Part shown: one piece after another, positions 1-13,974 of the stretch | How positions within the stretch are numbered: the first letter of the stretch is position 1 | Layout of the letters: each line of letters begins with the position of its first letter | Assembly (NCBI RefSeq): GCF_001949145.1 | Contig: NW_019091370.1 | Span: forward strand, 898,205 to 962,204 | Length of the DNA: 64,000 nucleotides | Origin: Acanthaster planci | Taxonomy: Eukaryota > Echinodermata > Asteroidea > Valvatida > Acanthasteridae | Reading direction: 5' to 3' | Notes under the pieces: generated by a model | Told to the model about the DNA's origin: nothing | Database searches by the model: none | What the model saw: the letters and a program-made list of their open reading frames with translations, nothing else | Program-made: the position numbers and the translations under genes

Positions 1-3000
1 CTTCACCTCTAATTGCAAAATGTACGTCCGCTCATAACGGTATATAACCTGTATCATTGATCATTTCGTTCATTCCGAGCCAATTCTTGGATTTTCATAA
101 TTAACAAAAGGCACAATTAGGCATTTTCGTGCTTCGAAGGAAAATGTTCAATCAACGATCCTTCTAGACGAGATAGCGCCGACCTTAACCTCCTAGGATG
201 GGTGTTACTCATCTCATGCAAAGTCCTTTGGGGACTCGTGCGTTCGGGACAAGCCGACTTAATTGACCTAATAAACAGTGCAAATGAACTTGTACATGTT
301 GGGAAGTAGCATGCTCTCGAGATGCCGATGTGAAATGCAGGTCAGTATTATCGAGCGATAAATGGATATCTTCAAAGCCGTACGAGTCGGTGGTGGTACA
401 CTGGAGATCTTTCCCAAGTTATCCCGATCGACGTGCATGCTGGCAGAGAGTGGCTGCTTGAAGCATCGCGGGAGGACGAGGGGGGTGGTGCAAAATTCAC
501 CGGTGGAGCTGAGATTGTAGCATCCATAAACCACTCGAGAGGCAACCCCATCAGCGAGGTATCCTTGAGTCAAATGGACGATTGATTTGGAGCCGGGGAC
601 ACCAGGGAGCCCTGCGTGGCTTTCGACAGGTGTTGCTACTTATCTCAGTCATCTCTCCTTCCATTATCTCCCTAAAAACGGCTCCTCAAAGATTTCGAGA
701 CAAAAAAAATCTAATTACTATCTCTCATTTTTCATGTAGTCTTTTAGGCAACCTTAAAGGCAATTGGCAAATGTTAAGTTTAACTTCTCATCTTTCTCAG
801 AATCACTTGCCTTTCAAAAACAAATTACTGAAGGATCCTGACTGGCAAATACACATGTAACTATCTCTTGCCTGCACACTGTCATTGATATCTCAGAGCT
901 GATCCGCTGAAATGTCTTAACGATCTTCTTCTTTGGCACATACTTCATCTGCAGCCAACGAAGCATTGAAAGTCGTTGCAATTTTCCCATTAGTGGCTTC
1001 ATACCGTGCAGTGTGAGAGTGGGTGGACTCGAAGAGTGCAGTTTGGCATGAGTAGTATGGAAAGCAAGAAGCTTCACCAAAATAAAGCCGACGACTGTTT
1101 ACAATGTCCATTAAATCTCTTAATAGGACATTTTCCCTTCGCACGTTCTCCCAAATGGCATTGGCAAGACGTAGTGTCATGCCGCTTTTTATTAGCTAAA
1201 ATTACATTGGGAGGCTCCAGTGACAACCAATAATATCTGTGAAGACAAAACACGCGCCAAATCGCGATCAGCTAATGAAAATGCGGTTGATGATCATATT
1301 TCAATATTGCATCAAATATCCAATTTCCGGCTTCAGCAGAAAGGACTAAATCCATACGGCTTAATACGAAAGAGCGGCGGTACCGGTAATGGTTTGTGAC
1401 AGCTATGAATTGATTGATCCTTTCGAGAAATACAGCACACAATTATGTCATGGCAATGGAACATATACGGTGATTGAATCAACAGTAATCTTTTTAACGG
1501 CAGTGCAAGATGACTTCTGATTGGGAGTTTGTCGGAGGTTTGGTGCATTCTCGAGAATAATCACAGTCTCGATGGTTATCGCCGGACATGCAAACTCGGC
1601 AAAGTAAGGGGCGTTAACAGTTTCGCGATACGAATGAGACTGAACATGGTCGCTATGGGCTGGAGGTCATTTGGCTTCTCCCCATTGCCTTACAAGGTGC
1701 TGGCATAAGCAGATATCTTTCACCAAATATTAACGACGTATGCACAGGATGTTGCAAAGCACTATGGGTTACTTGCTGCCTTATGTCATTTCACGTACAT
1801 GCAGGGTGCATTCCACCAAATGGTTGTATTTCTGCGCGCGAGCTCATTAATCCCACGGGATTTTTTACAATAACAAAGGCCATAATCAGGAGGCATCATA
1901 GAAATATTTCTATCAATCCCGAATTTAGGACTCCGATAGTTTCCAGGTCGGGGTATATCTTTCACTAAAAGCCCCAAATTGCAGACCTATTTTGGATAGA
2001 GGCGTGCGGCTATATTCAGAAATGAGCGCTTAGTTTTACTGCTATTTTGGGGTATCTCCGTTCAAAGGCGAATAAAAAATATTTTCGTGGCTAACCCCCA
2101 TCAAATTGAAATGAAAAAGGAACTTCTGACCATAATCTTTAATTTCCAGTAAAAAAAACGGAGGCCAACCTCTTCACGAGGGTCAACAGGCGGCGCTCTT
2201 TTGGTCCGATTTTGCACTGTTTTCTATGGACGCGTATTTGGTGTAGTGCAACCTGCAGCGCGTACATGTCATGCGCACTCGGAAGTGGTGACCTGTGCTA
2301 CCGCACAAAGAAATTACCCGACGAGACCTCGAAGAAATTAAACCATTTAGTCTAACGAATTCGACAATGGTGACCGTACCAACGAAGCAGGTCAACAGAT
2401 AATATCTTTGGGAAGACGAGGGCGCTTTAATGACGTCATTTTGAGAGTACCATTGGCGTGATATATTGAGAGATGTGCATGTGAACAGTTTACGCTTTGC
2501 CATCATTTAACATTCCCTTTAATTTACAATAATTCAACATCTGCGTTCATGTAGTAACTCTAAAATATTTCAAAGAACGTGATTTCTCTTTCGTACCCCA
2601 TAATTTCGTGGTTACGACGCCCTCACTCAGTCTGCACTAATATAGACAATCGAATAAAACCTCATGAGCTTGAATGACCCTAACAGGGAAGAGAAATTGA
2701 AAATACTCATAAACACAACCACTTTGGGAAGCTTCATCTCAGATTTATTAGAGAGAATACACCTGTCATTATTAACAGGGCTTAAACTAAAAATTTTCAC
2801 AGCTGTTTCCATCCACCGATTCTCGAAGGGACTCACGGTTAACGACCTTCGGGGGGGGGGAGTGGTAAACTATAAGGACCAGCTCCGTAGATTGAAGATG
2901 GCTGAGTTCACACGGATAGAATACCAATCTTGCATATACATGTACATGAAATTGCGAAACAAACTCTTCCAGTTTTGTCAATTCAATCATGTTTCTGTTT

Positions 3001-4727
3001 TGCAAGTTCTGCAGGGGAAGCCTACACATTTTGGACATACACGTAAATTCATGTTTGTCAACCAGTCGAACAGTGTAATACTACTTGCATTATACACATG
3101 ACCGGGCTAGGCTGTACATGAACTGCGCTGGTAAAAACAAAGAAACAATTACCGATTCAGTCCAAAGCAGGCTGAGTGTTTCGTAAATGGGCATAGCCTG
3201 TTGGCTTGGTCCACCAAGCACGTCAGCAAGACGCTATGCGCATGATTATTGAAGCCAATGTGTGCACAGGCGCTTAATTAATAGCGCCAATGATGACAAA
3301 TTCAGTCCAACGACCGACCGAGCCATCCTCGTTTTTGTTAGTACGACTCCCACTGTGATTGTTCTATTAATTAATATAGATTTGCAGAGATGCCGTAAAA
3401 CTGGGCTGTGTGGAATTTCAAGTAAGCGATTTTGGGTGTCACGAGTAAGCGATCTTGTCAATTAAATATCGATAGGAATCTCTGTAAGGTTGCATCTGTT
3501 GGTCACCTGTGAGTTTTCGTTAACCATTTCCACATTTTCTCTTACATATTCTACCGCTTAATGAAGGATTCATGTCAAGCTTCCACTGTATTAAGGAATA
3601 CGGAATTTGTATCATGAGCATCCTCCATTCACTATAAAATTTTACAAATATTACCAGAAGAAAATTCCGTTGGGTATTTGATGTATTATGACATACGTCT
3701 GCAGTTTGAATGTATTTACCAAAAGGGCATTCGTTTCCTTCCAGAATAAGCACATTAATCAACTTGAAACGACAAAATTGCCTCTCGACAGAATGAACTT
3801 TGAGCGAAAGATGGAGTGCACCTCTGGCGAACGAAAAAAAGAAGCTGAGCCTCGTCGACGGAAATCAAGAAATGAAATCTCTGCTTCTGTACTCGTGCTC
3901 AATCTCTGGCTTCCTCGCTTTGCCTCCTAAGACCCTCAACGTTCCACAGCAGGCACAGGGTCGCCGAGACTGACCCAACTACTGGCTGGGCTGGCCACAG
4001 GGAGGTAAAGCGAAGATAGAAAATGCTCGACAGCGAACAAGGTAAAGATGATGATTATCAGATGTCAATCGAGAGGGCCCAAGTGAGGAAGAGATGAAGG
4101 GGGGGGGGAAAGTGACGGGGATACGGAGAAAACAAGACGCTAGCAGGACGGGTACTCGGTTGAGGCTACATAAATTCCGGGAAAGTGCGACAAAGGATGG
4201 CGATAATACACAAAAACCAACGTCCAAAAAGTCGGCTTTTCACGAACTGGGTGTCTTTTTTTCGTTTCACTACGAGATTCAAATCAGCGTAGTGGAAGTC
4301 ATCGATGTTTTCGACAGTCCCTAATCAGTAGACCGGGCAAGTGAAGTGCTCTCTTCTGCTTCAACTCCAAATTATCCAAAGTTTCGTGTCTAATAAGAAG
4401 TGTATGTGTGTGAGTATCGGAGACGAGGCTACATATACGCAGCAGACCGAGTAAAGTGTAGGATACTTCTGGCAATCAGTCACTCAGGCGTTAACACAAG
4501 TCACCAGTTACAGCTCAGACGGTTGCCTGAAACACGTGACGCTTCATGTTGCTACACATAGTCTTTGCATTGAGCGTTAAGTGACCCGCAAACATTGTGG
4601 GTGCAATAAATCTCCCTTGTAAGAGCCGTCCTTAAATTTTGGCCTTTTAAAAGGATTTGTTTGTTTCATTTTGGGGGGCTCTATTTCGACGCCCGTCGGG
4701 GCTGACTGAGAGTAGCAGTGTGCGCGC

Positions 4728-4843
4728 AATACGGGCGATTCATAACAACCCAATGCATGTTTGAAAGAGTCGACAGATTTCGCGCATTGTGATTGGTCAA
4801 CGCGTTGCAAACTCTTGGAGGCACACTACTGTGAAACGCGCGA
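4728..4843 (+). repeat. Partial copy of the fold-back element at 33385-33560
   Basis: From about 4755 this stretch closely matches the right half of the MITE-like element at 33.4 kb: the GTCGACAGAT block, the TGTGATTGGTCAACG block, TTGCAAACT, TTGGAG and CACTACTGTGAA occur in the same order and spacing. At the left it keeps only the outer end (AATACGGGCGATTCA). The left arm is therefore mostly deleted and the copy can no longer form a full hairpin. Confidence 0.75.
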
Positions 4844-5667
4844 TAAGTTTACTGTGAAAGTAAAAGTTTGACGTGTTGTGTTTATGCATAAATGCACTAT
4901 TTGGATAAACGGAACAATATTTGACGCACCTGTTGGCTATCATTTTCCTTAGAGGGTATGAGTTACCTACTCGACAGTTTCAACGTTGTGATATACACTG
5001 GTACTACTATGCAACTACCAAAAAGCCACCTCTCGTGAGATTACCTAAGCAGAACTATTGAAGCCTCTACGGCGCAAACAACACAGCGAAAGTAATTAAA
5101 TTTCAACTGTGACATGTTTCCAATCTAAGTATAAATTCTTCAGGTGTCGATGACAGATAAATGTACACAGCGCACATAAATTAATCATTGAGCATGTTTT
5201 AGGTAATATAGAGGAAAGAAAACTCAGCATTTTACTATATACACAAGCAACCCTGCAGAATAAATAAAACATTTCAATTGAGTCGATCACGCATGCAATT
5301 TGTTGGCGCCAAATTCACTGATGTCCCTTAATGCATGCAGTAATTGGTTGAGGCAACAGTCAGACGGTTCACGAGCCTTGCGGATTCCGAATGTCTCCAT
5401 TGGTTTGCGTCACCTTCTCACCGTCACCATGGTGATTTTCCGCCTAATGCATCCCTTTCTCTGGACGCACTCGACTAGCACTGAGTGACAAGGACCAGCA
5501 ATCGTCACCTGCGAGACCCCCCCCTCCTAAAAAGGTGGATTTGGGGAAAATGTTATCAAAAAGCTTTGCTGGGGAACTCTTGCATTTCAGCAGGTGCACG
5601 TATATGATTTTAGAAATCAACGCAACACAAAAGGCATTGGCATGGAATTAAAACTGCGGGGCCAGGC

Positions 5668-5792
5668 CGTTTGTTGATCCCAGGATATCAGCCGTTTGTT
5701 GATCCCAGGATATCAGCCGTTTGTTGATCCCAGGATATCAGCTGTTTGTTGATCCCAGGATATCAGCTGTTTGTTGATCCCAGGATATCAGC
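5668..5792 (+). repeat. Tandem array, five copies of a 25-bp unit
   Basis: The unit CGTTTGTTGATCCCAGGATA plus TCAGC is repeated five times without spacer. Copies start at 5668, 5693, 5718, 5743 and 5768. The last two differ from the first three only by C to T at the first base. Each unit contains the small palindrome GATATC. No coding function is evident. Confidence 0.95.
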
Positions 5793-8700
5793 TTCGGTAA
5801 AGGAATAATGAAACAGAAGACGTACGTCGTGTAAATATTGCGATTCGCCGCGGAGCCCAGGTTTCCTTGGCTGATGTATTGTTTGCAGAGAAATGTACCG
5901 TGCATTGTGGTATTTTCACTGGTGTGAAAGCATCGAAGCAAGCAGCGAAACTGACATACTGAATAGGCTAACGGCTTTCCTTGAAGCAAATCCAGGAAAA
6001 GAACTTTCATAGCATTAGTCCATGAAGGCTTACAACCTTATCAATCATATACTCCTAATTTCAGAATTTCTGATTCCTGAAATATCGCAAAACGTAGTTA
6101 TTGACCCCGTTTTATACGACTTGCATATATAAGGTCCTCAGATTCATTTGTGTTTGGTTACCATGGGGATGAAGAATTCCCCCTACCCCATAGAGCTTGA
6201 AATATATGTAGAACTCTCTGCAGAACGAATGGCTACCGAGGACTCCCAAGTAGAGGCAGTACCAGGCGGTACATTTCCCACCACAATTTCCGATCGCCGC
6301 CCGCGGTGTACCGCATTTTCACGTCAATTTTCCGGCAATATTCACCTTTGTATTGCCCGTCTTTTACAAACGAAGATCCTGTTTTTATTATTGATCGCGT
6401 ACACGTGACTGACAATCGAAATATCTGCCACCAATGAAAACAAATCAAACCGAAGCCATACCTCGATTTAAAAGGATGTTCCTTGCCAGGCATTTCGACT
6501 CATAGTCGGCGATGACTCGCGCACGAAATGCCACGCGTCAAATCCAAATGCCACGGCGACACGCGCAGCCTTCTAGAGTTACGTGAGACTCGGAGAAACA
6601 GGCATGCACGTGACCGGGAAGAAAATAACCGTGGAAAACAGCCTCGAGGTGGTTTTTGCCTGTACAGTCTGCATCTGCACTAAAAGGTGGATGTCTCGAA
6701 GAAAAGGCCTGACATCACTGATGTGCACAATAAATCTGGCCCATGCGGCTACATTTGACCACACCGCGCTGGGTGTTAGCGAGATTGTAGCTAGACTTGA
6801 TGACAAGTCGTCAGAAAGTCGTTTTTGTCTGTGAACTTCAGTCCAACTCCATTGGTGCCGCTCTAGTTTAATTAATATGAGTTCCGACTCATGGCCCCGA
6901 TATGGTCGATCATTCGCTGGTTGGGAACGAGGCAACCTACGTCCCCGCGCAAAGATAGAAATACATTTATAGCTTGTAGATCATAGCAAATAATGGGCGT
7001 ATAATTTTTACCAAACAAGACCGACTTAACACCAAGTCTAGACTGTAGCGAGGTGTTGAACCACTCCAGGACATGTGTTGTAAAAATGAACGAGATGAAA
7101 ATTGGTACTGACAGGGAAAATGTTTTGCACTATCACATTACATGATAACCACGGGCACAGTCGACCATTCTGCATGGCAGTCAGTGAATCTTACATATTA
7201 TCATCGTCGGGAGTAGCGTCAACCTGTCCCACCGATCGCGTCAAGGTATCAAAATTACATCTCTCTTGTCTAGCATGATTATGTCGAAATAAAATATTCA
7301 GTCCCTCACTGACAAAATGATCCTCGTAGTCTTAAAGTCTACACAGACGAAGGCTTCCATCTGAAGAAAATGGATTTTCAGGATAGAAGTGATGTCCCTC
7401 TGAAGAACATCATGAGTCATGGGAAGTGTAGTCAAACAAATCTGGAGACAGAGAGAGTCCAATTACTGGCCTTATTCCGTAGAGATTTACCGGTCGCAAT
7501 GCTGCGAAATCCCTGTCAAAACAACGCCATGTATCATCGAACCGGGTTGGTCAACCTCGGCGCTTGGGACCCGGGCGGACCGGACGGCAGCGAACTAAAT
7601 CTGGTAGTGAAGCTGTCGATTTTCTCGGGCTCGGGTGGCGAGTTTCAATGTTATCCCAGGGAAAGTCCAATATTGACCGCCGAGATGAAGTGCTCCCGGC
7701 CGTCTGTCTCGTGCAAATAACGGGGAGAGCGGCAGGTGAGCGCCTCTACCTGCATGGCTGCCCATACAGGATGAGATCTTTCACTTAGCTGTTTACAGAG
7801 CTGGGGGGAGGAAATCCTCAGAAAGAGGGGTGGAGGTGTTATAGTAAGTGCCAGTATGGGATAGCCAGCTGGTGTGGTGGACTGCAGCAAATCCCATATT
7901 CCACAACCAAACATACATAAATAAAATAGTCATGAAAGTTTACACAAAAGCGGAAATTAACCACCGGCAGTTAATTATTCACATTGAAGTTGTGAACTAT
8001 AATGCTAACAGTCATTGTTCAATTCTTGTAACTGGTTTCATACATACTGACCCAAACTTTACTTTATTCAAAGCACGATCGGTCATTTCATTTCATTTGT
8101 ACAATAATACCTGTTCTTTCTAAACTAAAAACCCTAAATAATTGTTTCCGCTTACTGGTCCACATTGTGTTTTCAAAGTCCATTATTCGTCTGGCCTCGA
8201 GCTCTCCACGCATACCCCTCAATTCACTTCAAAATGTTGTTACAACCACATAATCGAAATTACCCCCTCTCTACTTCTAACCACGCCATCCGAAATGAAC
8301 AAACAAGTACATGTTAAAGCTATTACGGACAAGCCCAAGGATATGTCGTTGCCTGTATTAATCTTGCTTCATTTCCCTGGTCGATGTTTTACTCTATTTT
8401 CGTCTCATGTGACATCTGACCTTTCAGATTGCTCGTAAACAATTCCACTTCCCATAATGAGGAGGAGGCCGATAGGACGAGCTTCCTGGACAGAGCGATC
8501 CCGTCGTCTCTGCTGATTGCCAGGGACGTCAATGATCCGTACGTGATGTCGCACACTTTACACAGATCTGCTTGGTAACTGATTGTTGAGCGCCTTAGGT
8601 GCATGGGCACGACGCTCATAGAGTAAGCTACCGAGCAGCCTGAGTGGCAGACCACATTCTGGTCACTGACTCTAAGGCCAAGCCGGCAAACAACGAGTTT

Positions 8701-10724
8701 TTAACAGCGATACAAGACTTTACGGAGGTACACAGTGTTCAGCGTCCTACTTTGGGAAAATACATTGTTTCCCGATCAGACTTAGCCGCTAACAACACAA
8801 GTTCTTCCTACTGAGTCGACTAGCATTTTAAAATCATGATGAGCTGCGTCCGAAAAAAATAATTACAGAGCTACGGCTCACGCGGGCTGAAAGTACTGGC
8901 GTGCGCAGACATATAGAAGTCGAAAGCTAGCGGCTCGTTGTTCATTTCCATAGACGCATGCGTTACTGCTAGTCGTAGCCAATCATTGTGCCACAGTACA
9001 GTACCCCAACTTCAATTATCAAACTCAGCTGCTTCAAAGTCGGCACCATTCGTTTTGAAGCATGGATCTGACCAATTAGAACAAGGTATACCTAAAAACC
9101 GCCAAATGAAGTTAAACATTGTAAATAATATGCGGAAATTAATTACTAATTATCATTCGTACCCGCAGTCAGTCACGTTCAACAACAGCTGTGGGATTCG
9201 TACCATGCCCTGGGATTGGCTTTATGTCAGAACAGTCACGTTGCGTGATTTGAGCATGGACGGGAATAACAACATTCTGAAAATGGCAAGACCTGTGATT
9301 CACAATGCTGCAGATCAGAAGCGAGGACGAAAGGCTTCGCGTTGCCGCGCTAGCCGGAAAATTGACGGGTTCATTCGAACCGGCCCGCGGCGAAACAAAT
9401 CAGCCGATTATTAGCAGTACCGCGAAGTAACTGACATTGCCGCTCGGTGAACGTACGATATGATATAATAAAATGTCCTTAATTACAGCTAAACTCTGTC
9501 ACGATGACGTCCTCTGGTGTTTATACCTTTTGTGGGTTTCATTACCTCCATTTCAAGACGCAGATGGAACTGACGCTATTGGGCCGTTGGGTTGTTGTAA
9601 ATAGCATGCTGTCAGGTGCGTAAGGAAATGCGTCTGAAGACTGACATCATTCTAGCAGGTTACGAACCACTTCAAAAAAGAAGCCAGAACGATTTCCCCA
9701 CATGTCAGAAAAGACGGCACATCTGTGATCACATTGTCATTTCCCGCCAATCGTGTGTCTAATTGACGTTCACTGCAAGTACGTCGTCAGTTACTGACGT
9801 CATTATTTCTCCAAGCTGTCAGAGATTTCCTGGGTAATAGGTTTTATATTCTACCTTGGCCTATAGAGATCTTTTAAATGTTCCATTTTATACGCGGTTG
9901 TTTAACTAACTCGTTCAAAACTTTCTGCAAACAAGACACGGGTGAACGCATATTTGATAGGCCATGCAATGTACCACTCGATATCGTTTGACAAGTACCG
10001 CTTCTACAAATATGAAACATCTCTCTGGGACCCTCTCGAGACAAGATCCCTTCATCAGAGACGTCGCAAGATCGACCATTCAGTCAGCAGTATAGCCGTC
10101 CAAATCTCGCGTTTTTCTCGAGCGCTGCTCTACCCGTGAGGCATGTTTTGTCCCTCTGGAAAGAATTAGCCACGATGTCCCATGTTAAATTGTTTAAAAG
10201 CTTCGACCCAATTTGGTTCCATGTTTCCAGGGATGTGACACTTGGCGACATATACCTTCACTGCCATTTTGCTAACAATCGGAGAGGCATAACCGAATGA
10301 CGGATCGCGACAATTTAAGTTTAGCAAGACGAAATATTGGAGCCAAAGGCCTCTCCAGCGTAAAGCTGCAATCTTTCCCAAGGTCTGTTTTCACACGGTC
10401 TATAGCTGATGAAGTCATTTATAGAATCGAACAGAAAATATGCCATGGTTACTGTAAATGCTTGAATTCGATACTACGCTAAATGTAATCTATACACTTC
10501 ATGGACTTCTCATGAAATGTTCCAGGACGATCTTTTGTTCCAAGTTTCACTAAAGTTTATTTCCCATATAGCCTGGTCATGTAAATAAGTAAGTTTCTCA
10601 AACCTAACTTGTCTATTGATCTCAACGTTTCGCTACTCATCTTTGTACAAAACACCAAGGTTTCTATTTGATTGTTAGTTTGCGTTTTGTTTTTAGTTTT
10701 ACTTTTTTTTATTACCGAAAATGG

Positions 10725-10980
10725 GTCACTTGGGAGACATTCCCATAGGAACGTCCACAAACTTTACTGTCCCATAATTAAATATTCCCTAATCTGATGT
10801 GAACCAAACTTTGTATCTTTTCAATTTAGACCCTAATCTATCATCTCTCAAAATTTGGACAATAAAATTTGGCCTCCTCCTTTTGGTAGTTGGAGCATTA
10901 GGGAGACATTGAAATGTCCCCCTAATGACCGATGTCTCCCTAATGTTGAAAAATTTACCACAAAATGTCTCCCAAGTGAC
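10725..10980. repeat. Fold-back (MITE-like) element with 17-bp perfect terminal inverted repeats
   Basis: GTCACTTGGGAGACATT at 10725-10741 is the exact reverse complement of the bases at 10964-10980. Inside, the core AGGGAGACATT recurs in both orientations, including a near-perfect hairpin at 10896-10927 and a further copy at about 10931-10945. No transposase is encoded; the 154-codon minus-strand ORF across it looks spurious. Termini plus nested inverted copies fit a non-autonomous DNA transposon. Confidence 0.75.
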
Positions 10981-12360
10981 ATATTTGGAAATATTCGAGT
11001 AACAACTTGGATCATAATAATCTTGGTTGCATATATTCATTTTCATCATCACTATAATCATAACATCGTGCAGCGACCCAACCAGGCAAGCTGAGTTGAT
11101 CGCGATGACCATCACCACCCAACCCAAATCCAAACTCCCTCGGAAATAATTCACAGCGCTCCAGACAAACACATATATGCGGTTTCCAATCGACGCGTCC
11201 CCTCGTACTAAGGAGGCGGGGGTGACCCGACCAATTTCAAGCTCATCTGTCACGACCTAGAAGGGGAACTCGTGACAACGCAGCTTTTACGTTGGGTTGA
11301 GAAATTCGCGGCATCTACGTTTCTGAATAATCAACAGTTAGGAACGAAGTACCGCAGTTTTAAGCATCACTTTCTTCAAGTGATCTTTTCCTATATTGCA
11401 AGGTTTCTATCGAGGTAAAGGGCCTTTTCCTTCCCTCTGCTCTCCTGGGGAATTTTTTATCTTGCCTTGACGTGACCTCGGCATTCTCACGAGAATCGCG
11501 ATAGCTGAAATCAACGGATCTGGAGAGTAATTGAATTTTGGCGCTATTTTTGGTGCGCCTCAACACTCCATGGTCGTGCACTAGGTCTATTAAACCTTTC
11601 GGAGACAAAAGAATACTCATAAAGGGATTTTTCTCTTGAAATTCCAAAGTTTGTTTATTCTATACAAGAAAATCACCCGTGGATGACAACGGAACTAGGC
11701 AACAGAAAAAGTCATGTAAAACACGATCGTTTCAATTTCAGGGCTTAATCGATGTGTTTATATTCTTTGCATGCATGGTTTATCGTGATTCCATTAATAT
11801 CCAAACTGATCAACAGACGAGGCCATGAATCTCAACCTCAGTAGGCTACACACACATGGCTTGGATCCACAATTCTGTTCATTAACTCAATAAAAATATA
11901 TTAATTGGTGAAGTTTCCTCGATTTTGACGACCACTTTTATCCAAGGATTTATGGATACCAATGATGAGCGAAATCCGTATCACCAGAGGGCGTAGTGCA
12001 TGCACTTAGCGGATGCTCACTGATACACAAGCCAAACCCTTTCCCTTATCCATTTTACATTGTGTCATTCGCTGATATTTAACTCGCCTGCCCTTTAAAC
12101 CGATAGACCCGTCCCAATTACAAAAAAAGCTATAAAAGGCGAAAAAAACACTGTAAGACCGATTACCTAAGGCGTTTCCAAATTTAATGTAACCGCCACG
12201 GATTCTAAGCCTGTGATATTTTTAACCATTTTATTAACCAGTTCTAAAAATATCTGTACATAAATATCCGTCTATAAATATCCACCTAACACGCCAGGCA
12301 TGGTTATTATTTGTCGAGATGCCTGTAAAAAGGCTTTGTGTGCATGTGTGAGAAACAGCA

Positions 12361-12433
12361 ATGTAGTCAGAACAGCGATGACGAAGTCAGAACAGCCATG
12401 ATGTAGTCAGAACAGCTGTGTAGTCAGAAAAGG
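12361..12433 (+). repeat. Degenerate tandem array of a ~20-bp unit
   Basis: Four tandem, imperfect copies of ATGTAGTCAGAACAGCNATG start at 12361, 12381, 12401 and about 12419; the last one is truncated. The conserved core is AGTCAGAACAGC. No function is evident. Confidence 0.85.
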
Positions 12434-13615
12434 CAAATTGACGTCCCCCCCATCAAACTGACACCTTGTGACGCATCTCCGGCGAAGAAAAGTCTCGGCA
12501 CAATGATATACATATAAATATATATATGGCTTTCACGTAGTTATCTCATATTCAGCTCCGGAGGATAGCATCGCTTTTTCCTCTTCTATAATTGCCATGG
12601 AAATGGCAGAAAATGCGTGAATTTTTGTGATAATTCAACCAAACCCAAACAGCAGTTTGATTTCCCAAGTGGAAACGAGCAAAGGCTGACAAATGAAGAG
12701 ATTCGCCGGGGAGAGAGCTCCGCCGAGGACGGCCCAATGAATCCTTGTTTCCCAGCAATTGTCTGCTTCTCGAGCAGAAGTCGACGTGAAGAATTTGCCT
12801 GTTCTCAGAAAGCAGGATCCCTTCTATTTCCGTCTTGGTATTAAAAATGTGCACATTAGAGCACACTGCGTGTTCAGTGCAGTGCCGTGTCTTACCATTG
12901 TTACATTCTTCGTGTAAATACACGTTTTCAGGAGCGCTCGACATTATGCGAGTCGAGGTGTGCGTGCAACACAGCACGGCATGATTTCTACATCACCTGA
13001 TCAAGGTAGTTCCCTCGTTCGGGCCGTTTCTAGTGTATCCAAACTCTAAAATGTCAATAAAGTATTTACAGTCCATTCTAGAGAGGTGTTCACCATTATT
13101 TAAACTGTGAAATATACAGCATGTGAAGAAGTAAGTAAATGATGAAGGAAAATTCCACAAAGTTGGGCAGTCAGGGGAAAATATGAAGGTGTTTCGCAGT
13201 GACTGCCTCAGGCATACGGTGCAGGCCGAAGTGGAAATATACATTATGACAAATGGACACGAGATAGCATTTCTTTTTCTGGACTTAGTCGACAGAATTG
13301 TCCCTCGACTTCTCTTTGGTTCAAAAACCTCGCCATTGAAGTCAAAAGGGGGGGGGTTGAGTTAATAGCATTCATTTATGATGACTGGAGTGCCCTCTTT
13401 AGGGCCTATAGGAACTGTATTGAAAAAAGAAAGAAAAAAACACCACATTCTGTGAATAGAAAAGGCGCATTTAGGCTTAGGCTTAAAATTGATGTCATTT
13501 CGAATCATCCTAAATTACACTGCCAAACTGCTCATTTGCATCTAGACGAGCTGTTTCCCTGTAATTTCTTTTCGGGATTGGACCACTGAGAGATAAGACA
13601 CAAGAAGTGCACTCA

Positions 13616-13696
13616 GTCCCTAGATGGACCAAGAGAGGGTGCATTTTGCCTGGCAACGTAAGCTCCTTAAGTGGGAATTGCATTTCGCTGGTTCAC
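13616..13696 (-). repeat. Dispersed ~80-95 bp repeat, copy 1
   Basis: Read on the minus strand, this starts GTGAACCAGC and includes TTCCCAC and GCACCCTCTCTTGGTCC. The same order of blocks occurs on the plus strand at 19391-19490 and 25596-25690. It is a short interspersed repeat of unknown class with no coding capacity. Confidence 0.65.
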
Positions 13697-13740
13697 AAAC
13701 AACTATGAAATGCGCGGTCGTGTCGCTACACTGCATAGAC

Positions 13741-13974
13741 TGTGGTGTTAAAATCAACCCTTTTTTGGGTCATTAGATGACCACACCTTTGGGTGCCAGT
13801 TTAACACTGCTGGTGTTATTTTGCAAACCCATAGGTTTCACAGTGCACTGGAGGGTGTTAAAAGTAACACCAAATAACACCGACATTTTTAACACCAGTG
13901 AAAGTGTTTGTGTAGTCCTCTGATAACACCGGAGGGTTAAATTTAACACCCCAGTTTTGGGTTGAACACTTCCC
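13741..13974. repeat. TAACACC/GGTGTTA-rich fold-back repeat
   Basis: The stretch contains many copies of GGTGTTA on one strand and TAACACC on the other. The left half is dominated by GGTGTT and the right half by AACACC, so the halves are imperfect inverted copies. This looks like a non-autonomous fold-back element. A miniature GGTGTT...AACACC pair also occurs in an intron of the second PLP-enzyme gene at about 38855-38881. Confidence 0.6.

Noticed and set aside
268-573. Minus-strand ORF with fairly protein-like composition, possibly preceded by an acceptor
   Set aside because: Not recognised and not linkable by phase to the oxidoreductase exon at 18 kb; too weak to call an exon.
4577-4810. 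77-codon minus-strand ORF
   Set aside because: Half of it lies in the arm-deleted fold-back copy, so the frame is a repeat artefact.
7370-7720. 116-codon plus-strand ORF
   Set aside because: No family resemblance or supporting splice sites.
8938-9414. 158-codon plus-strand ORF
   Set aside because: No ATG at its start, no recognisable domain, composition like surrounding non-coding DNA; this length is expected by chance in a 64-kb window.
10789-11253. 154-codon minus-strand ORF
   Set aside because: It runs through the fold-back element at 10725-10980 and its translation reflects the inverted repeats.
12552-12977. 141-codon minus-strand ORF
   Set aside because: No domain, no splice-phase partner, and no signal peptide; treated as chance.
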